A stretch of 64,000 nt of DNA from contig JADWQD010000016.1 of assembly GCA_016110215.1 (NCBI GenBank), positions 186,001-250,000 of the forward strand. The letters run 5' to 3'. Origin of the DNA: Capronia americana (lineage: Eukaryota; Ascomycota; Eurotiomycetes; Chaetothyriales; Herpotrichiellaceae). A model generated the notes under the pieces. That model was not told the origin of the DNA and made no database searches. It saw nothing but the letters and a program-made list of their open reading frames with translations. Of this stretch, positions 10,045-19,600 are shown one piece after another (within the stretch, counting starts at the first letter, position 1; each line of letters begins with the position of its first letter). Made by a program: the position numbers and the translations under genes.

Positions 10045-11764
10045 CGGGGAAGTCATTCCTCGGCCGGCCCCGCCTCCATACCGCCAGGTAGCTGTCCAGT
10101 TAGGCAGCTAGAGTGTCAGGTAGTCAGAGAACCAATAAATCACAATGGGACCTCAGGAACCTTTGAGACATGATAGGTGTAGGACGTAATATTGCCTTGG
10201 ACGCCCAAGACACTGGCTACAGCAACGCGTCGGATAAGTGTCGTTGGCGGGTTGTCGCTTTTGCATGACGAACATAGTATTCCGACTGGGAACCGAAACG
10301 TGCCACAAAATGTGCATCAGATCAACGTCTTTACAAGCAAGCACCGACATGTTACCGTGGATGAGGCGCTAGTGTGCCTCGCTGTGATGGGTTGTGCTAC
10401 GTTCAACGCTAGACTATATCTAGAGTAGCAATTCTACTAGCGTCGAAGGGAAAACAATTGCAATGTGTCCGCGACACGGACCAGCTTCGGGAAGCACTGT
10501 ATGTTATTTCTCGTCTGTCTGCGTCCTGTGTCATGCATGTGGGAGCGGACCTTCCTCGCGCTGGGAGACTAGGCAATAAACATTCGACGGATTCGCTACA
10601 GGATAAGGATTTCAGTTCAGATTCACTCTTTCGGGCAGGTCCCCCGTTTCAGGAAGTCGAAACTTGCTGTTCTTCCTCGTTGATACGGTGCTGCCCGGTC
10701 TGATGTAAGATCGCCAAGGTGCGTAGATCAGTATTAAGACAATTATGAGTAATTGGCACGCCAGGACTCGGAATTGACGCTCGTGGCACTGTACTAGTAC
10801 GAGTGCGAGGTATGTCAGGAGTACAAGTTTCTTGCGGAGAATAGAGAGTCAGAAATTCCACACTCTTTCTTTCAGCCTCACGGGCCAGCGTGGTCCCGCG
10901 TGGTCCCCGCCTGGGCAGCTGACGGTACCTACTCGTATCTATAGAGTAGAACTTGCTTTTACCGTGCATGCTGTATCTTCAAGCGGCCACATCCCGCCGC
11001 CGCGGAGACGGTGGCACCAAGATGGACGAAGGAAGCGGGCTTACACAACGAGAGGAGCCCGACGCGAGCCAAGCAATTTGAGTGAAAATTGGGAAAATGT
11101 TTACTCGGCACTCGTAATTATATCTAGATTTGATTTCCCCGTCCTTCGAGTCGGATGATTCCGTCCGATACGAGGACATTTGTCCAAGTCCAGCCAGCTA
11201 TGTAGTCATACATAGTACGGGGTGGTATTGGGGCCTTTCCAAGGAATTCAATCCTTGTCGACCCCTGCGCGATGCTTTTGTCGGTTGCTCGCAAACACGG
11301 TATGTACCATGTGTGTATGGTATGGTATACTAACTAGTTCGTAGGGGTATTGTCAGGGTGCCCCTTCGCACTCGCATCCTAGGGTGGCACTGTGGTTCTA
11401 CATATTCCACGGATCAAGCCTCCTCGAGCTCGTGCGGTGCTTTTTGCCTTTCGTCCGCATGCTTTGCTTACAGAGTATCTTCGTTTGTGCTGATTTGCGA
11501 AGATGCGCATCAAATGTCTGAAGTGTCAACCGTCCTATTCGGCCTAATCGCTGACGCGGCGCGGGCAGACTCCGTCGGTCAACTAGTCAGGGGTTACATA
11601 CACAATTAGCATTTATACTCCATACTGCGTACGGAGTACATATCTACATGCATACATATCTACATCCATCATCCGCAGATTGAGGTGAACTCGGGCTTAA
11701 ACACATCACGACCCTCAGTCCGGCTCAACCCATTACGATCACCCCCAATCTGGCGCAACCAATA
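10045..11764. other. intergenic, no gene seen
   Basis: Short frames on both strands lack coding character. A direct repeat of catacatatctacat lies at about 11636-11670, and a TACGGAGTA motif at 11630-11638. The last ~100 bases should include the hydrolase promoter. Confidence 0.5.
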
Positions 11765-12676
11765 ATGTCCGATTCAACGACCAAGGTCTCGGCCAACACC
11801 GTCGAGGTCAACGGGTATCAATTCTCGTATCGCGAGAGCGGGCACGGCGAGCCCCTCGTCCTCGTGCACGGGCATATCAGCGACCAGCGCGCCTGGGACG
11901 AGCTCGAGCCCAAGCTCGCGACCCGGTTCCACGTGTACAACTACAGCCGACGGTTCGCTTGGCCGAACGAACCCATCAAGGACGACGAACGGTGTCCCTG
12001 GGAGCAGGACGCCCTGGACCTGGCGGGCTTGATCGAAACCTTGGGCATCGGCCCCGTGCACGTGCTGGCCAATTCCTCGGGCGCCGTCATCTCGCTGTAC
12101 ACGGCGAAGACAAAGCCGCAGCTGTTCCGGACGCTGATGGTCGAGGAGCCCCCCCTTGTGGGCCTCTTCCTGCCATCCCTGCCCCCGTCTCTCCAGTCGC
12201 TGCTCTCCTTCCTCGTCTGGCATCCCATCACGTTCTGGCCCGTCATGCACTTTGGCGTCACGACGACCGGGCCCGTCATCGCGCTCTGCAAGCAAGGGAA
12301 GTACGAGGAGGCGACCGACAAGTTCAGCAGCGACGTCATCAACGCCAAATACTGGCCTCGGCTGCAGCGGAATCCGGACCGCAAGCGCCAGGTCGAGGAT
12401 AACGCCAAGTGGCTGTGCCAGTTCTTCAGATATAGCACCATGCCGAAGTACGGGGCGGGGGATGCGCAGCGGCTGGCGGTGCCGACGCTGGTCATGGCCG
12501 GGAAGGAGAGCACGGCCCACCAGCGATACACGGCCGCCGAGCTGTACAGGCTTATCGGCGCCGCGAGGAAGGAGATCGCCTATATCGACGATGCCGCCCA
12601 TCTGATGCATGAAGACAATCCGGAGCGCGTGTTCGACGAAGTGGTGAAGTTCGTGTTTGATGATACGGCGAAGTGA
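11765..12676 (+). CDS. alpha/beta hydrolase
   Basis: An intronless frame of 303 residues with the alpha/beta hydrolase fold signature. Seen: the oxyanion-loop motif VLVHGH near residue 35, the nucleophile elbow as ANSSGA (Ser near 105, with Asn in place of the usual first Gly), a late strand VPTLVMAGKES where the acid would sit, and a C-terminal DDAAHLMHEDNPERV carrying the likely catalytic His near 278. No signal peptide, so probably cytosolic. The substrate is unknown; relatives include esterases, epoxide hydrolases and haloperoxidase-like enzymes. Codons are strongly GC-ending, so the gene forms a GC-rich island between AT-richer gaps. Confidence 0.9.
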   Translation: MSDSTTKVSANTVEVNGYQFSYRESGHGEPLVLVHGHISDQRAWDELEPKLATRFHVYNYSRRFAWPNEPIKDDERCPWEQDALDLAGLIETLGIGPVHVLANSSGAVISLYTAKTKPQLFRTLMVEEPPLVGLFLPSLPPSLQSLLSFLVWHPITFWPVMHFGVTTTGPVIALCKQGKYEEATDKFSSDVINAKYWPRLQRNPDRKRQVEDNAKWLCQFFRYSTMPKYGAGDAQRLAVPTLVMAGKESTAHQRYTAAELYRLIGAARKEIAYIDDAAHLMHEDNPERVFDEVVKFVFDDTAK

Positions 12677-14094
12677 GGGAATAGGGGACAGGCTGCCGAA
12701 GTGTTAAATGCAGGCAAGCAAGCGTTCGCAATGTGATGTTATGTTTTCTCCGATGGCTTACGACAAAGATTCTTGAATCCTTCTGCAACAGCATAACTAG
12801 CGGGACGGGGACATGCTGTCCTTTAGCAAAACAGCCTGCACAAGACCGCTAGAGCCACGATGTCCGCGCCAATGATAGGATTCGATCATCGTTTTGCCTC
12901 GATGGCGACAACTGAGAAGCGGACTGTGCATGTTACTTTTCGTTAGTTCTCACTAGATGCCGTCGTTGCGGAGTTTGAAGTTAACGTCAAGATCCCATCG
13001 AATGCGCGGTTGTTGACCATGTCCCGCCAGTACAATAGTCTTCCTCCCATAGGGAAAAAGCACCGTGGTCCTCAGAAGCAAATTCCCTCGCGAGTTTTGC
13101 CACCTGGGCAGGATTTCCAGTTGCATTTTTGTAATGCTCGTGCCAGAGCCCCCACGCGGTGGTACCCAGAGATAACTCAGCCCAATACTTAGCCCCTACC
13201 TGTTATATTCATCACGGTCATGGAGCAGCAGTGCAATCCGTATTGTACTTAACCGTAGACTCCGGCCCGTTCAGCCATATCCGATGTCGAGGGATATTGA
13301 ATTGCGTGCGTAGGTTCGACACTTCTTGAGGTCGCGGTAGTCAGGTTGAACGGTATCCTGGTTGTGTGCTTGTAAAAAATCCAATATCAGGCAGATGCTG
13401 TAGCGCAGATCGCTGAGATCTTCGTCGAGGTTTGAAAGGACGCTCCTCCGAACAGGGTATGATGTTTGACGGCTTTAGGTAGCAACGTTGCGCCTGGTGC
13501 CTCCTGTGGGTATTTGCAGGAACTTGTTGCTCTTACATTGAAGTTCGCCAAGGACCTGGAGCTTGTCAACGACCTGACTATGTCCAAGTCCTAATTCTTA
13601 AGAGAGAGAGAGAAATGCACAAGCGAATTGATGATGGTGAGACCCAAAGCTGACGAGGCTGACGAGGCTGCTCGAAATCGAGGAGATTCATCATCTCGGG
13701 CTTGTGATACTCGGTTCAGCCCGCCATGTCCATGCGACAGCCAATGTTCCAGTTAAACAGCCCGAATCAAAACAAATCTCGAGCACTGGATAATGTTTCG
13801 CGCTTTGTAGGCAGCCGTCCACTGATCACGACCAAACTTCGAGAACAGATGTACTTGATGAGCAGGCCGACATTCGCCTTGACAGACATTTCAATGTTCT
13901 GCTGTCTAACACCGTAATTGAATTCATAGGCAGCGTGTGGGATTGAGAATATACTCGGAAGTGTGGGCGCAAGGTGGGCGAGTCCGCTGACTAAGCGAGG
14001 CTGCAGGCTAGCCTTGCGTGTTGGATTTCATGTCAATCTGCAATCTTTTCTGGCCTAGAAGATATCCTTTTGCCCACGCACCAATGCTCGAGGT
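12677..14094. other. intergenic, no gene seen
   Basis: No frame of coding quality. A short (AG)n run lies at 13601-13613 and a tandem gacgaggct pair near 13655. The end of the gap should contain the promoter of the next gene. Confidence 0.45.
13601..13613. repeat. short AG dinucleotide run
   Basis: About six AG units in a row in the intergenic region upstream of the 679-residue protein gene. Simple sequence, no function inferred. Confidence 0.6.
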
Positions 14095-16134
14095 ATGAGC
14101 CTCCAATGTCCGTACAGGAACATTCCATACTCCGCATGGCGACTGGACGTGCTCCGGACCTTGTTCCAATTTCCCGAGAAGGCTCGTCGCAGAACCTACG
14201 TCCATACCGCACGACCGAATCGTTCAATCTGCCGACGCAACTACAGCGATTCACAGACTCCTACCCAAAGAACCCAGGTCCTTGACGTTCAAAATGAAGC
14301 GCACACAGAATCATCAACTGCAGGCAAGAAGAGCAGGGGGAATGCAGGACCATCGCCGCCTTTCAACCCCTACAGCGACGCCGGACTTCAGGCGGTTAAG
14401 GACTTGCTCGCGGAGCTCCAAGCCGTGAGCAAGAAAGTTCATCACGGCGATGCAGACAAGAAGTGTGGGACGGACTTCAAGCCAGTGGTTTTTGAACCTC
14501 CAGCAGAGCCAGGAACGAAAAGGAAGACGTACAAGAGAATTGCCGTCGACACGTCGACGAAACACAGGCCACCAATCTCCAAATCGCCTGTCGTACGCTG
14601 GGTGGAAAAGGCAGAGAGTCGACGGACAGAAGAAAAAATACACCCTTCATATCACCACATTCGAGGGCTGAAGAATAACCCCTGGGCAGAGATCCTAGCG
14701 AGCCCTATTCGGGCATGTCAAGGCAGCGGTGCAAGACTCCCTGTGGACCTGTTGCTGGACCTTGGATATGTCAAAAATCCCAAAGATGATAAAATATACC
14801 TTTTGCCGACAAGGCTTGCCGATGTGGACGCTCTGGACGCGAAAATGGCCAGCGAGTTAAGGGCAAGCCAGCGACTACCTGCAGTGGTTGCGCCTCAGGT
14901 AGAACAACCCAGCAAGGACGTTGAAGAGACAGGGAGGAATAGTCCAGGAAAACCAACTCCCCGAGACAATGCTCCCTCGGAAACGCGAAAACCTCCCCAA
15001 CCACAGAGTCGCCTGTTTCCGAATCACACCTTTCTCGCGTACATAACAGCTGGATTGACCCGCCCGGTGAAGAAGAATTTCAAGTCTCCCTCAGCCACCG
15101 GCCGCGAGAGTTTACCTGGTGAGATCGGCAAACTCGTCCATTTCGAAGCCCGCGAGGCCTTCTCAACGGCACAGCACTACCTGCAGAACAAACAACGTTT
15201 CGTCAGCGGCCATTCCGGCACGCGTGATACTCCCTCCTCTAACCCGGAAAAGGGTACTTTCAACCTGAACAAACTGCAATGGCAAGTTGAACTGCCGTCA
15301 CGCATCGTGCACATCATGCGACGACGTATTCTGGTCGCTTTGAACGCGCTTGCGAGGTCCGAGTCTGCCGCAAAGAGTCAAGACGCGCTGCCCGGGAGAC
15401 CCTCGGGCGTCATCCCACTCCTCTTCCCGAAGCACGGCACCCTCAACGGCGACGAGCTACGGCCCCAAGGGTCCACAGCTGAAGTGAACTACTCGCCGAC
15501 CACGGAAACGGCCAACAGTGTCTCAAAGATCCGAAGAGTTGGAAGCATGACCACAAGAGCAGAAGTGACCACACCAAGCGAAACAGCCTCGTCGACCAGC
15601 CCGTCTCACGACCCATCACCTCAATCATCTCAACCGTCATCTCCATCCTTTGCTGCTGCTGCCCCCACAGAATCGACATACCACAGGCTAGGCCACCACG
15701 AATGGCTCCCAGGAAGTATATTCCTGCACGTCGGCGCCCGCGACATTTCATCGCTTCTCTTGTCGACGTCGTCGGCCTCATCGCTCCCCGCCCTACCGAC
15801 AGACAACCCTCTCCTCCCACCAATGCTCCAGGTAATGGACATGCACCGCTTCCCCGTTTTCTCCCTCAATCGCCTCTTCTCTCACACCCCCGTGGCCCCA
15901 AGCGCGCAGCACACCGACGAGTTAAAAGAGTTACTCGCCCGCCCGATCTTTCAGCCCACGCACGCGAAACACGCGGACCCCAATCGCGAAGGTGACAACT
16001 TGCTGTTCGTCCGCTCACTCCAAGGCCCCGCGAAGACGGTGATCGAAGAAGTGTGGCGCCTCTGGCGTTATTTAGGCGGCGAGAACATGGACGTATCGTT
16101 CTTTGAGGGCCACGATATCGACGCCGGGGCCTAG
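14095..16134 (+). CDS. uncharacterised protein, probably mitochondrial
   Basis: An intronless frame of 679 residues. The N-terminal ~60 residues are rich in Arg and Ser with almost no acids (RRRTYVHTARPNR), which fits a mitochondrial presequence. A core block contains NPWAEILASPIRACQGSGARLP and LLLDLGYVKNP, a pattern I associate with an uncharacterised fungal mitochondrial family. Then come a basic helix-like block (LPSRIVHIMRRRILVALNAL), a long Ser/Thr/Pro-rich linker (about 15480-15670), and a C-terminal block (GSIFLHVGARD, FPVFSLNRLFSH, VIEEVWRLWRYLGG). I cannot name a function. The start could be internal or preceded by a short exon. Confidence 0.75.
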   Translation: MSLQCPYRNIPYSAWRLDVLRTLFQFPEKARRRTYVHTARPNRSICRRNYSDSQTPTQRTQVLDVQNEAHTESSTAGKKSRGNAGPSPPFNPYSDAGLQAVKDLLAELQAVSKKVHHGDADKKCGTDFKPVVFEPPAEPGTKRKTYKRIAVDTSTKHRPPISKSPVVRWVEKAESRRTEEKIHPSYHHIRGLKNNPWAEILASPIRACQGSGARLPVDLLLDLGYVKNPKDDKIYLLPTRLADVDALDAKMASELRASQRLPAVVAPQVEQPSKDVEETGRNSPGKPTPRDNAPSETRKPPQPQSRLFPNHTFLAYITAGLTRPVKKNFKSPSATGRESLPGEIGKLVHFEAREAFSTAQHYLQNKQRFVSGHSGTRDTPSSNPEKGTFNLNKLQWQVELPSRIVHIMRRRILVALNALARSESAAKSQDALPGRPSGVIPLLFPKHGTLNGDELRPQGSTAEVNYSPTTETANSVSKIRRVGSMTTRAEVTTPSETASSTSPSHDPSPQSSQPSSPSFAAAAPTESTYHRLGHHEWLPGSIFLHVGARDISSLLLSTSSASSLPALPTDNPLLPPMLQVMDMHRFPVFSLNRLFSHTPVAPSAQHTDELKELLARPIFQPTHAKHADPNREGDNLLFVRSLQGPAKTVIEEVWRLWRYLGGENMDVSFFEGHDIDAGA

Positions 16135-17069
16135 GTCGAGAATTGAACTGAGCAAAGCTAGGACAGGGACCCACTGGGACGATGAGGTTGGCGAATCTCC
16201 AATAGCGGCAGCGCAGTGAGCGTTCGACGCCGGCTCCTCGATTGTTGACATGTTTGCCTTGTCGTCATGATTGTACAGTAATGCCCTATCGTAGCATACC
16301 CTACCCTTCCTTACATGGACATGTAATGTACAGAGTGTGAGAGTACGTGATGGACTGTGTTAACAATGTACAATGTATATTCTCAGACTCTCCGACTGCG
16401 AGACGGTAACACGCCTTCGAGATGATTTGTGGAACGTGAAGATGCAGACGCTGCGTTCACAAAATGTAGATTTAAATGGACGGATGGGTTACGATCTGCT
16501 GTAACTTGACTTGACTTGCCTACTGCCCGGATCCCGCGAATGCCAGATCCAAATCCAAATCGCGCTTTAGAACAAGTCAATCCGGCCGGTACACTATGCT
16601 ATGCTATACACCCAACTTGGACGGTTGCATGCCATTCCCATGATGTGTTCATACAAATCATTAGAACCCTCATTACCCTCCTCCGACACTCTGATCAAAG
16701 CAGAGACGATGCTCCTGGGTGCTCTTCAGCCACTCACCGACGCTGGTGAAATGCGCCTGCAATCGAGACATTGTCGCCGCGATCGACGCCCGCTCCTCTT
16801 TTATCCTGGCTACGCCGGAGCCTAGCGGATATGATACTGAAATAAATCTGGCACAACCCACACGACAATGAACATGTTGTGTCCCCACGTGGTCTGTCTG
16901 TCAGATGAGCCAGTAGCTCGGCGTCACCGACTGCTCATACATAGATGTCAATTCTGCGTCAAAAAGACCCTGAACATCATTCACAAGATCTCCTCTGAGC
17001 TGAGTTGCCTGGTCCAGGAGTGTTGTCGCCGACAGCGCTCGCCTGAATGCCATCGACCAATTCAGGCCC
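16135..17069. other. intergenic between convergent genes
   Basis: No gene seen. It separates the convergent stop codons of the mitochondrial-like protein and the DUF3237 gene, and includes repeated gtaca/atgta runs near 16270-16380, as in fungal 3' regions. Confidence 0.45.
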
Positions 17070-18424
17070 CTAGCCGACTCGATACGCGTCGTAGATGACT
17101 ATCATGAGTTAGTCAATCACGGGTTCCTTGGTTCACTCGAAACAAAACTTACTTTCTCCGATTCTTCGACTGCCGCTGGCCGTCCACAGGCAGGTATTTA
17201 AAAAGGCATACCTCTCATCACCAGTCTCGAATTCGACTGTCATGCGAAACTTGTACTGACCGGCTGGCACAGTGTCCGCCACTGTAGGGTCACTAAGTCG
17301 TTCGAGGACGTCTTTCGGACCAGTACGCCAGCCTTTGTGTTTTGCTGTGATGTACGCGGGAGGATCATCGTTGGTCTGGAGAAGGTAGCTGGCATTGCTG
17401 TGTGTTGCGAGGTCTTTCACGACGAGTTGGCTGTCCTGCCCGCCAGGCTGCAGACTCGCTGGTTAAAATACCTCAGGTGGGTAGGATGGAGGTGAACTCA
17501 CAATGACAATTCCCTTTCCCCATCGTCCAGCCCACTGCCCACCTACGATACTGACCCAGTCACGGTGGCCAAATAGTGCCGACCCCACACCAATCTTGGG
17601 ATTGACCTTGATGCTCATACGGAAATCAAGCTCGAGAGTCGGAGCCGGCAATGCCAGTGATCGCGCAACATCCCCTTCATCGAATCTGTGAAGCAGGTTA
17701 TTTGCAGGTATGGACTCCTTCATGACATTCTGATAGGTCGCGCATTCGAGGAGATGCTGGCGTTGCCTCGATGTGTTCTTGGCTCTGATCTGGTTGCAAT
17801 AGATGCATTGCACCGACAAGCACTTGTCCTCCTCTTTGGCCCGGAATTCGACAAATGCAGCATGTACATCGTCGAGAGGTGGTGCAGGGAGGCTGGATCC
17901 CGGGGTGCTCTTGGGTGTCTTGGGTGGCTTCGGTGTCTGTCGCTGAGTCGGAGTCGTGGTGGCACCTTGCGGGGGCATCGAGGTACCATTTGTCAACCCT
18001 GGGATGGGCGTGCCGCCGGAGGGTATGCTGTTGCTCAAGGGGGCATTGGATGTATGGGAGATGGACGGCGTGCGGAATCCATTGGGAGGGCCGATGCGAT
18101 CATCACCAGAGGAATCTGGCCGAGGGGCGTTGGGATTGTTCTGGAGGCCAGGGCACTCGAGGAGATGCTGCTTCTGGCGTGAAGTGTTCTTTGCGCGGAT
18201 CTGTTGGCAATAGATGCATTGAACCGACATGCACTTGTCGTCCTCTGTGTGGAGACCGAGTCAGTCAGCGGCTCCTTGTCACTCGTCACAGTACAGTATG
18301 TTGTATGTCGATACGCGTGTACAGTGTACAGTACAGTCAATACTGGAAGTGACGATACCGACGTACCTTTGGCCTTGAACTCGACAAAAGCCGCGTGGAC
18401 ATCCTGATCGACAGTACGGCCCAT
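17070..18424 (-). CDS. DUF3237 protein with two tandem zinc-finger modules
   Basis: Four exons on the minus strand, 18424-18367, 18244-17502, 17447-17153 and 17098-17070, give 374 residues. All introns are GT-AG; the last has a GACTAAC branch site. Residues 8-50 and ~190-235 are near-identical modules: DVHAAFVEF, then CxxC (CIYC), then RAKNTSRQ and HLLEC, a BED-like CxxC...HxxxC finger. A Pro/Thr-rich linker separates them. The C-terminal ~170 residues match DUF3237: LELDFRMSIKVNP, IVGGQWAGRWGKG, PGGQDSQLVV, a threefold barrel-like end FETGDERYAFLNT, and IIYDAYRVG after the last splice. DUF3237 has no established reaction. The fingers suggest DNA or protein binding. The intron between exons 1 and 2 interrupts the first module only. 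Confidence 0.85.
17742..17873 (-). repeat. second copy of the zinc-finger module (no intron)
   Basis: Encodes 44 residues nearly identical to the first copy at 18403-18153: the same DVHAAFVEF start, CxxC, RAKNTSRQ and HLLEC end. The first copy is split by a 122-bp intron at the corresponding Lys-Glu junction, and this one is not. Confidence 0.85.
18153..18403 (-). repeat. first copy of the zinc-finger module (split by an intron)
   Basis: Encodes 43 residues of the module in exons 18403-18367 and 18244-18153, with the 122-bp intron 18245-18366 between them. The intron itself contains overlapping gtacagt/actgtac inverted segments near 18300-18340. Confidence 0.85.
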
Positions 18425-19283
18425 GGTCGTGGAATGATAGTCAATACTAGTGACAGCCGGTTGTGGCCAGAGAGAGCGAGTGCAATTCTGACCGTGCGCG
18501 TCGCGGGTGGTCTGCTGAAGAAGAGCCTCCTTACCAACAGGTGGGTGTGCGCGGGTACGTTTGGGTTGTCAGGGTGGTTCAGGGAGGCGCCTCTGACGAG
18601 TCATGACTGCGGATCCACTACGAACCGCGCTAGTAAGTTTACAGGTCTCAGGCCATCAGCATCAGCTCACTCCCACCTCAATCCCACCTCACTGGTAGGA
18701 CTCCTCGTGGACGCGAGCTGGACTCTTCGATCATTCTCTCATGTTCACTACATCGATGTTGCAACTGCCAGGGAAGGGAACCACCCTTGAAAATTTTTTA
18801 GAACCTGTCCCAATATTCTGTTGCATCTTCTGGTTCTCGCAGGTCTGCTCCAACCTGGCTTCAGGTATCCGCAGGGCTTCTACAGAGTTGTCTACCTATT
18901 TCCCAAGGATGGCATGCTCCACGAAACGGTCAGCTTGGTTCCTAAAGGCTGGCATGAATTTAAAGTAATTCATGTTGGAGCCGGCAACTTTTGCAGAAGC
19001 AGTGGTCAGAAAGGTATTGAAAGGCGAAAGCGCTCAGTAGACGCTGCCTACTAGTTACGGGTTTGTTCTATCGATGAAAGCATGGTCCAGATGGATGCAA
19101 GAAAAATGCCCGGGGCGAGCGCGCCCAAATGATACAAAATCGTAAGTGACTGCAAGTCGACGAGACGTGAGACAAGCAGTTTCCTCCCGGCCAAAATCAA
19201 GATACCTCTTATGTAGCGAGACCTTGTTGTCTGGAAATGATCTAGCGCGATTGCCATTTTGTCATGTCTCTCATCAGTCTTCT
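18425..19283. other. intergenic, upstream of the DUF3237 gene
   Basis: No gene seen. It carries the promoter of the DUF3237 gene at its left end and the 3' flank of the 19.3-kb block at its right end. Confidence 0.45.
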
Positions 19284-19600
19284 TTAGAACCTAAATGCAT
19301 ATCCTCTGGAGATGGCTCTGCATCTGACATGGTAACAAGTCTTCAACTGCTTCATGGCTCGAAGGTGTCCCTGCGCCGACAGTGTGTCGTCGACCTTTGA
19401 GAGCATCCAGAAGAGTCTGTGGAATACGTCCCTGCAGTAGACGTCTATTCTCGCAATTCCATTCTCAGCGTGCTGTCGCACCCAGATTGAGCCGTAGTTT
19501 GGTGGTCCATCTGGGCTCCACAAACCACTTGACCCTAGGTAGTGTCGTGTCCACTTCTCCAGTGTGTCTTCACTGCGTTCGTGCTGGTTGCAAGCGCATA
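19284..19600 (-). other. coding-like block in a shifted frame behind the trypsin-fold gene
   Basis: The minus strand translates here to a strongly protein-like sequence: VCACNQHERSEDTLEKW, then LGSSGLWSPDGPPNYGS, then IDVYCRDVFHRLFWML, ending at TAA 19284-19286. It is one frame away from the C-terminal exon of the trypsin-fold model and is preceded in its own frame by a TGA near 19650. It may be the real C-terminus reached by an intron I could not place, a separate gene's last exon, or part of a decayed gene. Confidence 0.5.

Noticed and set aside
11774..12610. 278-codon minus-strand frame opposite the alpha/beta hydrolase
   Set aside because: Arises from GC-ending codons on the plus strand; the plus frame has the hydrolase motifs.
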